DNA from: Bidens hawaiensis
Taxonomy: Eukaryota; Streptophyta; Magnoliopsida; Asterales; Asteraceae
Length of the DNA: 64,000 nucleotides
NCBI GenBank assembly: GCA_021521415.1
Contig: JAIQDT010003815.1
Span: 211,267-275,266, forward strand
Direction: 5' to 3'
A program made the position numbers and the translations under genes. The notes beneath the pieces were generated by a model. It was given only the letters and a program-made list of their open reading frames with translations, had not been told where the DNA came from and did no database searches. Positions 1 through 9,100 of this stretch are shown here, one piece after another (the first letter of the stretch is position 1; the number at the start of each line of letters is the position of its first letter).

Positions 1-2331
1 AGACGAGCGGTGGCGCGTGAGAGATTCCTGATGTATCCAAGATTCCTTCAAATGATCTTGAATCACGTTGCTCCCACGTTACCTCAGCGCCGCCCGATTA
101 GATATGTGGAGAATGTAAGCAAGAGAATCTTCGCTCAGTGTAGATCATCAAGTGCAAGAAGTAAACCTGAGCTCCGTCCTCGACATACTCCGTTGTTTGG
201 GTATTTGATCAATCCAGAGTATGTTGCAGCTCGTGGGGACGAGTTTCGGGATCCGGCACCACAACAGGCAGAGGCACCTCAACCACCACCTGTGGTTCAG
301 CAAGCTTTACCTGCTGCTCCTGTTGTGGCACCGGAGGAAAATGTAGACCTTGAAGCTGCGTTTGGCGGTCAAGGATTCTTTGATATGGAACGTGTTGATC
401 CAGAGGAAGATGTACAAGTCTCGGTTGCACGGGTTACTAGTGTGGATGTGGCTATGACAGCTACGACGGAGGCTGATTCTGATTCCTCAGATGATGATAT
501 GGCTGAAGCTAGACGGATTTTAGTTACACAAGAAAGGATTCATGGGAAGAGAAAGAGAGACACCGATGACAGTGATTCGGATTTTGAGGAAGATTTGCAT
601 CGGTTGGTTCGAAGAGCGAGAAGGGAAAGAGCAGGTGCAGGTTCGGGAGCTGGTGAGAGTTCAAGGGTGGTTCGTTTCTCTCCACCCGCACTGTCTGGTA
701 TGACTATAGTCCCTACATCATTGCCAGTTACAGGGCCAAGCGCCACGGATGTTCCCGTGGTGACTACCTCATCTTCGTTTGGCATACCACCCACAACATT
801 CCAGCTCTCGGCTCCGGAGATTGTGTCCTTGCCACCTCCATCTCTTACTCCATCGGAGGTCGTAGCAAGGTTTTTTGAGTCGACGGTTGTCGCCACTGCA
901 GGGTTGTCGGTTACGATACCACCTGCGGTTACGTTTCCACCTGTTTCTGAGGTGCCGGTTACATTGGGAATCCCTCCTCCGTATGCTCAAGACATATCAC
1001 ATATGAGGTTTGATTTCGATGCAACCTTATCCGACTCGGAAAGAATAGCAGCGCTTGAAAGGGTCGTGGCAGAACAATCAAGAGTAAATCTAATCCAGAC
1101 TCATGCTATTCATCGCCTCGTTGCGGAGAATCAAATTCAGTCGTCCCTCCTGATCGAGCATGGTAAAATATTTGATGCCTTGAAACAGTTCTTGGCATCT
1201 CAGGGGGAGACGAGCTGTAAGGGTGACGAACTGAGGACGAAGAAGAGAAACGATCGAGACGATGATCCCAATGCATCGAAAGATGCAGGTGGAGAGTTGC
1301 CAAGAACTGAACTTGGGACTTCCACATCTCAGGGGGAGTCAACGAGTGCAGCTGGTGGTTCAGGGGTGATGATGTGGTGGTTGTGGAGGCTGAGGAGGTT
1401 TGGATGATGATGTTATAGGTGATGAGGATGTGTTACCATTGGAAGAGATCGAGAAGATAGGAGCTGAGATCGTGATTGACAATGAAGTTGAAGAAGGAGA
1501 GATTGTGGAGGAGAACATTGAGCATGAAATTCCGGCAGTTGAAAAGTCAGATCTGGGTCAAAATACGGAATGTGATGAGACTGAATGGGAGGAGCAGCCA
1601 AGATGGAAAGAAGGCTACGCTCAGTGGTTCGTAAAGACTAAGAAACCAGCGGTCCCTACTATGTTCAAGAAAAGTTACAACATCAAGGGTTATGCTGAAT
1701 CGAAAAAGGGGATTATTTGCTGGTTATATGATGAGCAGTTGAGGCTCTTTGTGATTAAACAGTATGATGGGGTTCAGTATTTCAAGAGATTGTTGAGGTC
1801 GTTGAATACGTTGCCTGAGTGTGAGGTGAAGGACTTAGCCAGGTTGGGGTTGATAAACAGGAGTGATGATAACATGGCTAGGATCATTGGGAAGATAGTC
1901 TGGAAGGAAAGCATAAAGGAGAAAAAGTTCGAGCTGTTGAAACCGCAGAAAGGAAAGCTCGTTGAAGACAAAGACAGAGGAATGAGAGCAGACGGCAAGC
2001 CTTGGATAATAATGAAGTATAAGCCGATCCGGTGTCTAAAAGAAGTGCCGATGAAACAAATGTCCAAGGATGTGCTCAAGGATCTGAAATGGTGGTACGT
2101 TGATAGTGAGACGGCTGAAGCGGTGTTTGAAGATAGAGATATGAAGCTACTGCCAAGGGGGAGTCTAAGCTGATGAGAGTGTATGATCCAATGCACTTAG
2201 TGAATTTGTCTCAAGCTGATCTGCAGGTGCTAAATGAGAAAAAGATATTTTATATTCCTGCCTGGAAAGAAGAAGCAAAGAAATATCAAAGAGTAGTTTC
2301 AGTTTGTGTACGAGAAGGCGTTCATGCTTGA
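1..2331 (+). pseudogene. Extra ORF of a copia-type retrotransposon, beside its 3' LTR (broken)
   Basis: The frame is open from the window edge, so the 5' end is missing. Frame 1 runs to a stop at 1405-1407, a second frame continues about 1400-2173, and a third carries recognisable coding to a TGA at 2329-2331. Two small frameshifts near 1365-1400 and one near 2165 therefore break a coding region of more than 750 codons. Visible parts are an N-terminal stretch starting YPRFLQMILNH, a Pro/Val/acidic linker, a Ser/Asp-rich basic patch (about residues 150-205), a likely coiled coil (about residues 340-395, around SERIAALERVVAEQ), and an acidic then Lys-rich C-terminal half. The N-terminus resembles the extra protein found downstream of pol in Asteraceae copia elements. 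I know no function for it. It ends just before a polypurine tract and LTR start, the position where an env-like ORF would lie. No transmembrane helix is evident. Confidence 0.6.
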
Positions 2332-2412
2332 AGATGGAAGATACAAGATTTTTGGGATTACGAGACACGTGTTTGAAGATAGAGATATGAAGCTACTGCC
2401 AAGGGGGAGTCT
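2123..2412 (+). repeat. 44-bp direct repeat at the 3' end of the copia ORF
   Basis: The same 44 bases occur at 2123-2166 and 2369-2412, offset by 246 bp (82 codons). The repeat covers the codons for VFEDRDMKLLPRGS and includes the polypurine tract AAGGGGGAGT. The upstream copy is followed by more ORF sequence and the downstream copy by the LTR start. This points to template switching or a local duplication that created a second tract inside the ORF. Confidence 0.85.
2399..2411 (+). other. Polypurine tract before the copia 3' LTR
   Basis: The purine run GCCAAGGGGGAGTC sits directly before TGTTGG, a usual LTR start. It would prime plus-strand synthesis and supports a 3' LTR starting at 2412. 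Confidence 0.6.
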
Positions 2413-2783
2413 GTTGGTGCATGATGTCAGTAGTTAAGTATCTAGTGTCTGTAATCGTGTTATTTGGTTTTTGTATTAATGTTTAAGCGAACTTGTGGAA
2501 CAAGCGAAGTTAGTGACAACTTCGCCTAGCATGTTAGGCGAAGTTGTCGAAGTGTATTTAAGGTTGGGATACGGCTTGTATGTGATAAGTTGTTTAGTTC
2601 GTGTAATCGGTGATTGACATATCACGTGTTATTAGTTGCAATACAACGTGTCTTTTGAGTATTGTAATGTGTGTTTGCTTGTGTTTAACGTGTATCGTCT
2701 TCTACGCTCGTATCGTCTTACGTAGGGATTCCGCACCTACGTAGAACGAGATATTTCCGTGTAGATCCGGCTGGGAACCTACA
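2412..2783 (+). mobile_element. Putative 3' LTR of the left copia-type element (right end uncertain)
   Basis: It starts TGTTGGTGCATG after the polypurine tract. A possible end is CCTACA at 2783. The left LTR is outside the window, so neither the end nor the TSD can be checked. It contains a perfect 14-bp hairpin at 2515-2548 and GCGAACTT/GCGAAGTT motifs near 2485-2510. Confidence 0.45.
2515..2548. repeat. Perfect 14-bp inverted repeat with 6-nt loop
   Basis: The left arm GACAACTTCGCCTA (2515-2528) is the exact reverse complement of 2535-2548, with loop GCATGT. The core GCGAAGTT is also the unit of an array in the gypsy-type solo LTR at 4985-5335. Confidence 0.9.
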
Positions 2784-2896
2784 GTTACTATTCGTCCGGT
2801 GCGTTTCCAAGCTTGGGACACCCTTTTGTTTTTTTATTACAGAGTTACTATTCGTCCGTGTGCGTTTCCCATGTGTGGGACACCCTTTTGTTTTGT
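2783..2896 (+). repeat. Tandem duplication of about 50 bp
   Basis: AGTTACTATTCGTCC starts at 2783 and again at 2843. Each copy runs on into a similar GTGCGTTTCC...GGGACACCCTTTTG block. The copies differ at a few sites, so the duplication is not recent. Confidence 0.75.
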
Positions 2897-2983
2897 CTGT
2901 GAGCCTTTTGGTTATATATACCTACACCACATTTGTGAAACTCATATACCTACATAATTTTAAACTATTATTTTTAGTTAATA

Positions 2984-3312
2984 ATGGATTGCTCGTCATC
3001 ATCATCATCATCCAGATCCTACAAGGCTGCCCTTAGAAGGATATTGAGGCTCAAATCGAGATAGATAAAGCTTGTCGGGAAACTCTTACTGAAGAATTTG
3101 TAAAGACTAGCAACAACTTGGATGCCAGGGATGTCATTGCAAAAGTTCTTACTCGAATGCCCGCTAGTACTATCTGAGATCTTGCTGTTTTGTTTATGGT
3201 TGATGTAGGACAGAGAGAGCTTGACGAGTTAAAACTTTTGGGCAAGGCAATTCTTGAACTGAATTGCTCAATGGAATTGAAGTTGAAGTTTCTTATGTCA
3301 CTCAGAGATTAG
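2984..3312 (+). pseudogene. Small ORF with Ser run, broken (unknown function)
   Basis: The ATG at 2984 opens MDC followed by a run of Ser (TCA repeats), then RSYKAALR. The frame then changes by a small indel near 3031-3037. The new frame reads KDIEAQIEIDKACRETLTEE and continues to a TAG at 3310-3312, with one in-frame TGA at 3175-3177. The product would be about 108 residues, Lys/Glu-rich and probably helical. I do not recognise the family. It converges on the Ulp1-like gene. A solo LTR was later inserted 50 bp downstream of it. Confidence 0.35.
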
Positions 3313-3357
3313 TATGTGATGGTGTTTCATGGTGTGTTTTTATGTGTGTCACCCAGA

Positions 3358-3362
3358 GATTA
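3358..3362. repeat. TSD GATTA (left; partner at 6005-6009)
   Basis: It is identical to the five bases that follow the right terminus of the solo LTR. Confidence 0.9.
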
Positions 3363-3792
3363 TGTAAGGCCCCGTTACCGGTAGCCATACTTTAGATTCG
3401 GATTTACTCATAAACACAGTTCTTACAAATCAGAGTAATTAAAACTTTCGCAGAACATTAAAAACTTTCATAAAACATTACAGCAATCCAAAACTTGCCT
3501 TAATTAAACATTCTTGTCTTTCAAAATAAACGTCAATTAACATTAAAACATCTTGAGTCTTCAGATGCCAGTCTCCTATTCGCCCACCATGTGCCCGCTC
3601 AAGCTAGCTGTCTCATTCTACTCACCTGCGTGCATACTAAAAGTCAGCTACGCTGCATGAGTTCTAGTTAATCGGACGCCATACAATACATACACATACA
3701 TACATATATGAAGATACATATCCATACTTAATCCGTTACCCTACTACCATACATACATACATATCTACAATCACTAACCTCAGTCTACCGAG

Positions 3793-4204
3793 AGTACGTT
3801 CATAGTCCGCCGTCTATACATGTACTCAAGATCGTAAACACGTAAAAGGTCCGCAGTCCTTACCTATGTTCACCAGTTATGGTACATGCAAGGTCCGCAG
3901 TCCTTTCCTGTACCATCCTATATTGACAACACGTACAAGGTCCTCAGTCCTTCCCTATGTTGCAACCTAAACCATAGCACGTACGAAGTCCGCAGTCCTC
4001 CCCTATGCTAACACAACACAAATATAGCACGTATAAGGTCCACAGTCCTTTCCTGTGCTGATGCCTATCTACATTACGTATAAGGTCCGCAGTCCTTATC
4101 TACGTTGGCGTCTATCTCCTATAACACGTATAAGGCCCACCGTCCCTATCTACGTATACATCTATCATCTACATCACGTATAAGGCCCGCAGTCCTTAAC
4201 TACG
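3793..4204. repeat. Array of nine covarying hairpins (core TCCGCAGT)
   Basis: Nine units at about 35-70 bp spacing have the form outer arm, AAGG, TCCGCAGT-like loop, CCTT, outer arm. The outer arms differ between units but stay complementary: AGTAC/GTACT (3793/3822), AACA/TGTT (3837/3867), GGTAC/GTACC (3881/3910), CAACA/TGTTG (3927/3958), TAGCA/TGCTA (3975/4006), AGCAC/GTGCT (4026/4055), ACGTA/TACGT (4076/4101 and 4126/4151), CGTA/TACG (4177/4201). In the first unit the inner stem is ATAG/CTAT instead of AAGG/CCTT. Confidence 0.8.
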
Positions 4205-4398
4205 CCATCACCTGCCAAGTCTATGTCCAACAGAAGTTAGAGGGATTTGCCATCCTAACTTACTATGTCGAACGTATGACTCACATACCATTAGTGTACC
4301 TGTACACACATACTTCACATATACAATAATTACATTATAGCATAAGAACACTCTAGGCGTTCTTTACATCATTCATTTAACAACCATACCCCTTGTCG

Positions 4399-4545
4399 AT
4401 ACGTGCAATATCCGAAGATCGTTCACGCCCCGACAAGTGTTCATTTGTAATGTTCATACATCTTCGATATATAATATTCTTACCTTTATTTTTAACCTGA
4501 CAGTACGCGCAATATCCGAAGATCGTTCGCGTACCGACAAGCAAT
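4399..4545. repeat. Two hairpin units with CCGAAGATCGTTC core
   Basis: The units lie at about 4399-4437 and 4501-4545. The second has GTACGCG (4503-4509) pairing with CGCGTAC (4528-4534). The same element has four or five copies in the other family A LTR (61,930-62,335), where the arms are GTACGTG/CACGTAC. Confidence 0.75.
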
Positions 4546-4802
4546 CATTCATATCTATCACATATATCACATATGGCATACACTTATCGCTTATGATAAA
4601 TGTATTAACAACACATCGAGTATGCACACAGCCCCGAAAAAATAACAAGGAATGGGGCTGGAAACTCACCTGAATCCTGTTACGCTCTCCGTTAATCGTT
4701 ATTCCCTTCTTGAGCTGTGCACGGCTAACTGTATAATATTTACATGTATCAATTAACTACTACTACACATGTTGTATTTCTATCTTTATATAACCCACAA
4801 CG

Positions 4803-4902
4803 AACGAGGGTCCGGGGGCAGCGCCCCTGGCAGCGGGGTCTAGGGGCGGCAGCCCCTAGCAGGGTCCGAGGGGCAGAGCCCCTGGCTGGGGTCGAGCTGG
4901 AA
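4803..4902. repeat. GC-rich triple hairpin
   Basis: Three adjacent inverted repeats are visible: GGGGC/GCCCC, then CTAGGGGC with loop GGCA and GCCCCTAG, then AGGGGC/GCCCCT. The block is almost identical at 62,603-62,705 in the other family A LTR, while the flanking arrays differ. That contrast suggests constraint on this block. Confidence 0.8.
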
Positions 4903-4984
4903 AAATTTCATTTCCATTAACTGTCTTAACACATTTTTCATTAGGTTTTTAATTTATTTTCTAATTCGCTAACTCCAGGGAACT

Positions 4985-5335
4985 TATCATTAAGCGAACT
5001 TAACATTAAGCGAACTTAACATTAAGCGAACTTACTGTAAGCGAACTTAGTGTTAAGCGAACTTAACATTAAGCGAACTTACTATAAGCGAACTTAGTGT
5101 TAAGCGAACTTAACATTAGACGAACTTAACATTACGCGAAGTTAAGCATTCAGCGAACTTAACTCAGGCGAAGTTAGCATTCAGCGAACTTAACTCAGGC
5201 GAATTTATGGCTTGGCGAACTTACTCAGCGAAGTTCACATGGCAGCGAACTTATAACCTCAGCGAAGTTGGCTTGGCGAACTTAGCATATGGCGAAGTTC
5301 TCATCAGGCGAACTTAGCTGCAGCGAAGTTGTCCA
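4985..5335. repeat. GCGAACTTA / GCGAAGTT array
   Basis: About 20 copies of an 8-9-bp motif at about 15-20 bp spacing. The left half is mostly GCGAACTTAACATTA. The right half alternates GCGAACTT with GCGAAGTT, so neighbouring AACTT and AAGTT are complementary and can pair. The other family A LTR has an unrelated TAACGAATTA array at the same place. Confidence 0.8.
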
Positions 5336-6193
5336 GCTGCAGCTACTGTTCGTTCCTAATCCCCATAATCATCTTCGTTTCTTAACCACAACTCAATTTA
5401 GGTATCAACGGAATTGTCTAAGCAGCGCCTACAAACCCTAACCATTCAATCGTTCAAAACACCGGGTTTACAGGGTGCGATTCATGTATATACACACGGG
5501 TTTTTCATGCTAACGATTAACCTATCAATCTGTAATCAATTTCAGTAAGTTTGGCCTCGTTGGATTCGTTTTTACCATACTAAGACAGATCTATGATTTC
5601 TAGACTAAATTCGAACATAAACGAACAAGTTCTCGATATAAACGTACCGTAAACGAGTCGAACTACGAACATGAGCTGGTCTTTGATGTTGCTTTGGTCC
5701 GTCACGACGATCTAGCACCAACAAGCTCGGGTTCTCGTCTCCGGATCTTGGTTCGGGTTGTGTGTGTGTTTTGGGTGTGTGTAGGGATTATGGAAAGATG
5801 GAATGGGAAGTTAGGGTTTTAGGATGGTTTAAGGGGTATTTATGTCCCTTAAAGCCCATGGACCTAAGGCCCATCCCACCATCTTAATCCATGTAATTAC
5901 CCAAGTCCATGATTCTTTCTATATTTAATATTAATTAAATATTAACACTCGTTTTTAAATCATGGACTTCTTTTATTTACTAATATAAAATTCGGGATGT
6001 TACAGATTAGTAGTAATAAAATTTGTATGTTTGTGATGGTGTGTTTTGGTAATAATAAAATTTTTATGTTTGTGTTAAAACATTGATTCAACATGTAACT
6101 ATTATCTTAAAGTGCATTACAAACTGTTAACAGAAGACTAGAGATCTTCATAACAAGTATCTTAAAGTACATAGCAGTCAGTTTTGAAATCAT

Positions 6194-9100
6194 TCAAATT
6201 TTTTGTTGCCTTATCTTAAGTTCAGCAATCAACTCTTCTCCGGTTAAACGAGTGTCGTCATTTTCATGGAATAGTAGTGCATTCTTGATAAGAGTATTTC
6301 TGTGTTGGTTTGTATCCGAGAGGAGGATTTTGCACAAATACTTTAACCTCAACCCTTTTAGCTGTCTTTTTTGTTCAGGGCCTTCCTTTTGGAGATTACA
6401 CCCCCATGGTCTCTTCCCATCATATTTCTCCATGTGTCTCATAGCAAAAATACCACAATCTATTTCATTACTTTTTGTTCTCCATCTCATCTTCAATATA
6501 TTGATTGTTGCTACTTGGATTTGCTAAGTAATGGGTGTTTGATTGTTTTAAGATACATGCAAAAAACGTTTCTCTACACAAAATAGAAAGCAATTTAAGT
6601 ATTTTAACAATTTTTATAACAGGTATGTATGTTTTTTGGGTAAAGGTATATATGTTTACTAGTATATCAGGAGTCTTTCCGTATCTTTCTTCAAAATTCT
6701 CTCTAATTGCTTTTGATTTGTCTTCTAAGCTTTTAAACTTTGCATTAGCTGATATTTCTTGATTTGCACTGTTGTCAAGTAATTCTATTACTCCTGTTTG
6801 AAGATTGAAGGTAACCACAAAGAAATGATCGCGTTGTATTATTGGCACGAGCACTATAGCAACCTCCTTGAGTTATAGAATTCCACTCCTTGCCATTTCT
6901 CTTTCGATGTTGTTTGAAAACACATCCAGTCTTTCTTTGTCTGTGAAACCCCTTGACTCAGAATAATGGTCACTTGTCTGTATAATAATTAAAATGCAGA
7001 TGATTAAAGCGTTTATTGTGCGTTTTCTAATAGTGCAAACAAAATAGATTAATTTGTACCAGCACATTGCTTGAAGCAAAGAATCTGAACGGTGATGCTG
7101 CAGATTTTTTCTTTTCTTCATAGTTCATTATATAGCTGAATGCATCCATTGCATTGGCGGCTATATAAATGCCGGGACAGAAGCTTTCACAGACCACCTT
7201 GAACGATTCTATATGAGTGGACTTGTAGACCTCCTCCCAAATGTCTCCAAGACAAAAAAATATATACTCTAAAATTATTTCTTCATCTTCCGTGACACCA
7301 GCGGATACGTCAACCTCTCTCAGAATATATGGAGAGTTCAGTGCATCTGGGCTATCACTTGTTGACAATCCGGTGTCAACTGTTAAACATAAAACAACTC
7401 ACATTAAATTTGACTAAAAATAATTGTAACTATAATTAAATACCTTCAACCCCTTTTGGTTTTATTTATAATTAAATACCCTCTTTTAATGTCGCAAGCA
7501 CTGTATTAACAACTTCATCAACATCTGAATCAATTGCATCACACAAATGTAATAAGTTTAAAATAATAGCATAAGTGTTTTAAGAGCGTTTTAATTATAC
7601 TAATAATTAATTTAGCCTAAATACCTTTCTGAGCAGCCACTGGACCACCAACACCAACATCTGAATCAACTGCATCACACAGATGTAATAAGTTTAAAAT
7701 AACAGCATAAGTGTTTTAAGAGCGTTTTAATTATACTAATAATTAATTTAGCCCAAATACCTTTCTGAGCAGCCACTGGACCACCAACACCAACATCTGA
7801 ATCAACTGCATCACACAGATGTAATAAGTTTAAAATAACAGCATAAGTGTTTTAAGAGCGTTTTAATTATACTAATAATTAATTTAGCCCAAATACCTTT
7901 TTGAGCAGCCACTGGACCACCAACACCAACATCTGAATCTTGTGTTTTAGGGACCACATTATTAGTGAATCTGTTTTCCCATTCACAACATCTAACAAAG
8001 ATATTCTCATTTGATGGATGTCTATCCTTTCCTTGACGGACCAACTCGTTGATCTCGAAGCAAATTTTATCAAATTTCTTCAACTTGTTATCCATTGCCT
8101 TATTCCAAGACTGTAAAAAGAAAATATAGTTATTGTTAATTCAAAAACATTTTCAATTTATCCCAGCCAGTTGTAATGGAGTTAAATAATAGTCAACAAG
8201 CACGATAGGCATTTGCAAACTTAAAGGTGAATAATCGCTTACATAATCATCCAAATCTTGTTCAGCTGTTTGATCGTCATTATCTGTTTCAGATGCACTT
8301 TGACCATCTGTTTTTTAATTACATATAATGTTGTATTACATAAAATGCATGTAGAGATAAGAGATATGAGAGTTTTTTAGAAGAAAATAACAAGTTTAAT
8401 ACCATGTTCTTGTTTCTCCTCAGCTGCAGTGTTTTCTTCAAATCCAGGCTTACCAGCAGCACTAACCGTCACAGCAGCGGTAGCAGCAGTCTCATCAAGT
8501 CTCTTCCCGGCAGCACTAACTGTCACAGCAACAACAGCATCAGCAGTCTCATCAAGTCCCTTCCCAGCAGCACTAACGGTCACAGCAGCAACAGCCGCAT
8601 CAATCCCTTTCCCGTCAACACTAAACGTCACATCAGCAGCAGCAACAATCTCAGTAGCATCTTCTTCTAAGTGAGGACCATTATTCTCCAAGTATTTTTC
8701 CATCTTATTAAGAGTGGTTGTTGTTATGTAGTTGACTGCAGGCGTTGTGACGGGAGTCCCAAATGGACCATATTTTTTCTGGTATTCATGCGTGTAAAGC
8801 ATCACAAGGAAGGTCATCGGACCGTTGTATTGAACGTTGATACCTCTCCATTCTTCCTTTGTCGTTTTCAAGTTTTCAATAACATAGCTGCACCAGTCCA
8901 TATTTGGAATATCCGAGGTTTTATCAATTGTGGCGATGAATCGTTGATTGACTGTTGTTGATTTTGTCACAAATCCTATACAGGTGTTGACCAACACAAG
9001 GAAATTAATCTTAAACAGTTCACCAACTCCTTGATCCGCGGCCAGTTTGTCTTTCACATGCTTTATATATATTCTTGAGTTTGTCGGGAATTGATTTTTG

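Larger units (their letters stand above)
3626..4669 (-). promoter_or_regulatory. Predicted leader intron in solo LTR A1
   Basis: Read on the minus strand, the donor is CAG|GTGAGTTTCC (at 4669). The branch-like CTGAC lies about 20 nt before the acceptor GCACGCAG|GTGAG (ending at 3626). Both hairpin arrays of this LTR fall between the two sites. Just upstream of the branch motif is AACTCA, the complement of part of the donor. This is predicted from sequence only. Confidence 0.4.
3363..6004 (-). mobile_element. Solo LTR of a gypsy-type element, family A (2,642 bp)
   Basis: The termini are TGTAAGGCCCCG and GGGATGTTACA, flanked by the direct repeat GATTA (3358-3362 and 6005-6009). A perfect 5-bp TSD around a single LTR shows that an element inserted here and its LTRs later recombined. 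Orientation is taken from homology to the oriented gypsy LTRs at 21,191 and 42,870, which share the order terminal box, acceptor, array, GTGAGTTT donor and GCCCC. Inside are two hairpin arrays, a GC-rich triple hairpin and a GCGAACTT array. A second solo LTR of the same family lies at 61,255-63,743. Confidence 0.9.

Noticed and set aside
540..896. Minus-strand open frame opposite the copia ORF
   Set aside because: Shadow of the plus-strand coding bias; no recognisable protein.
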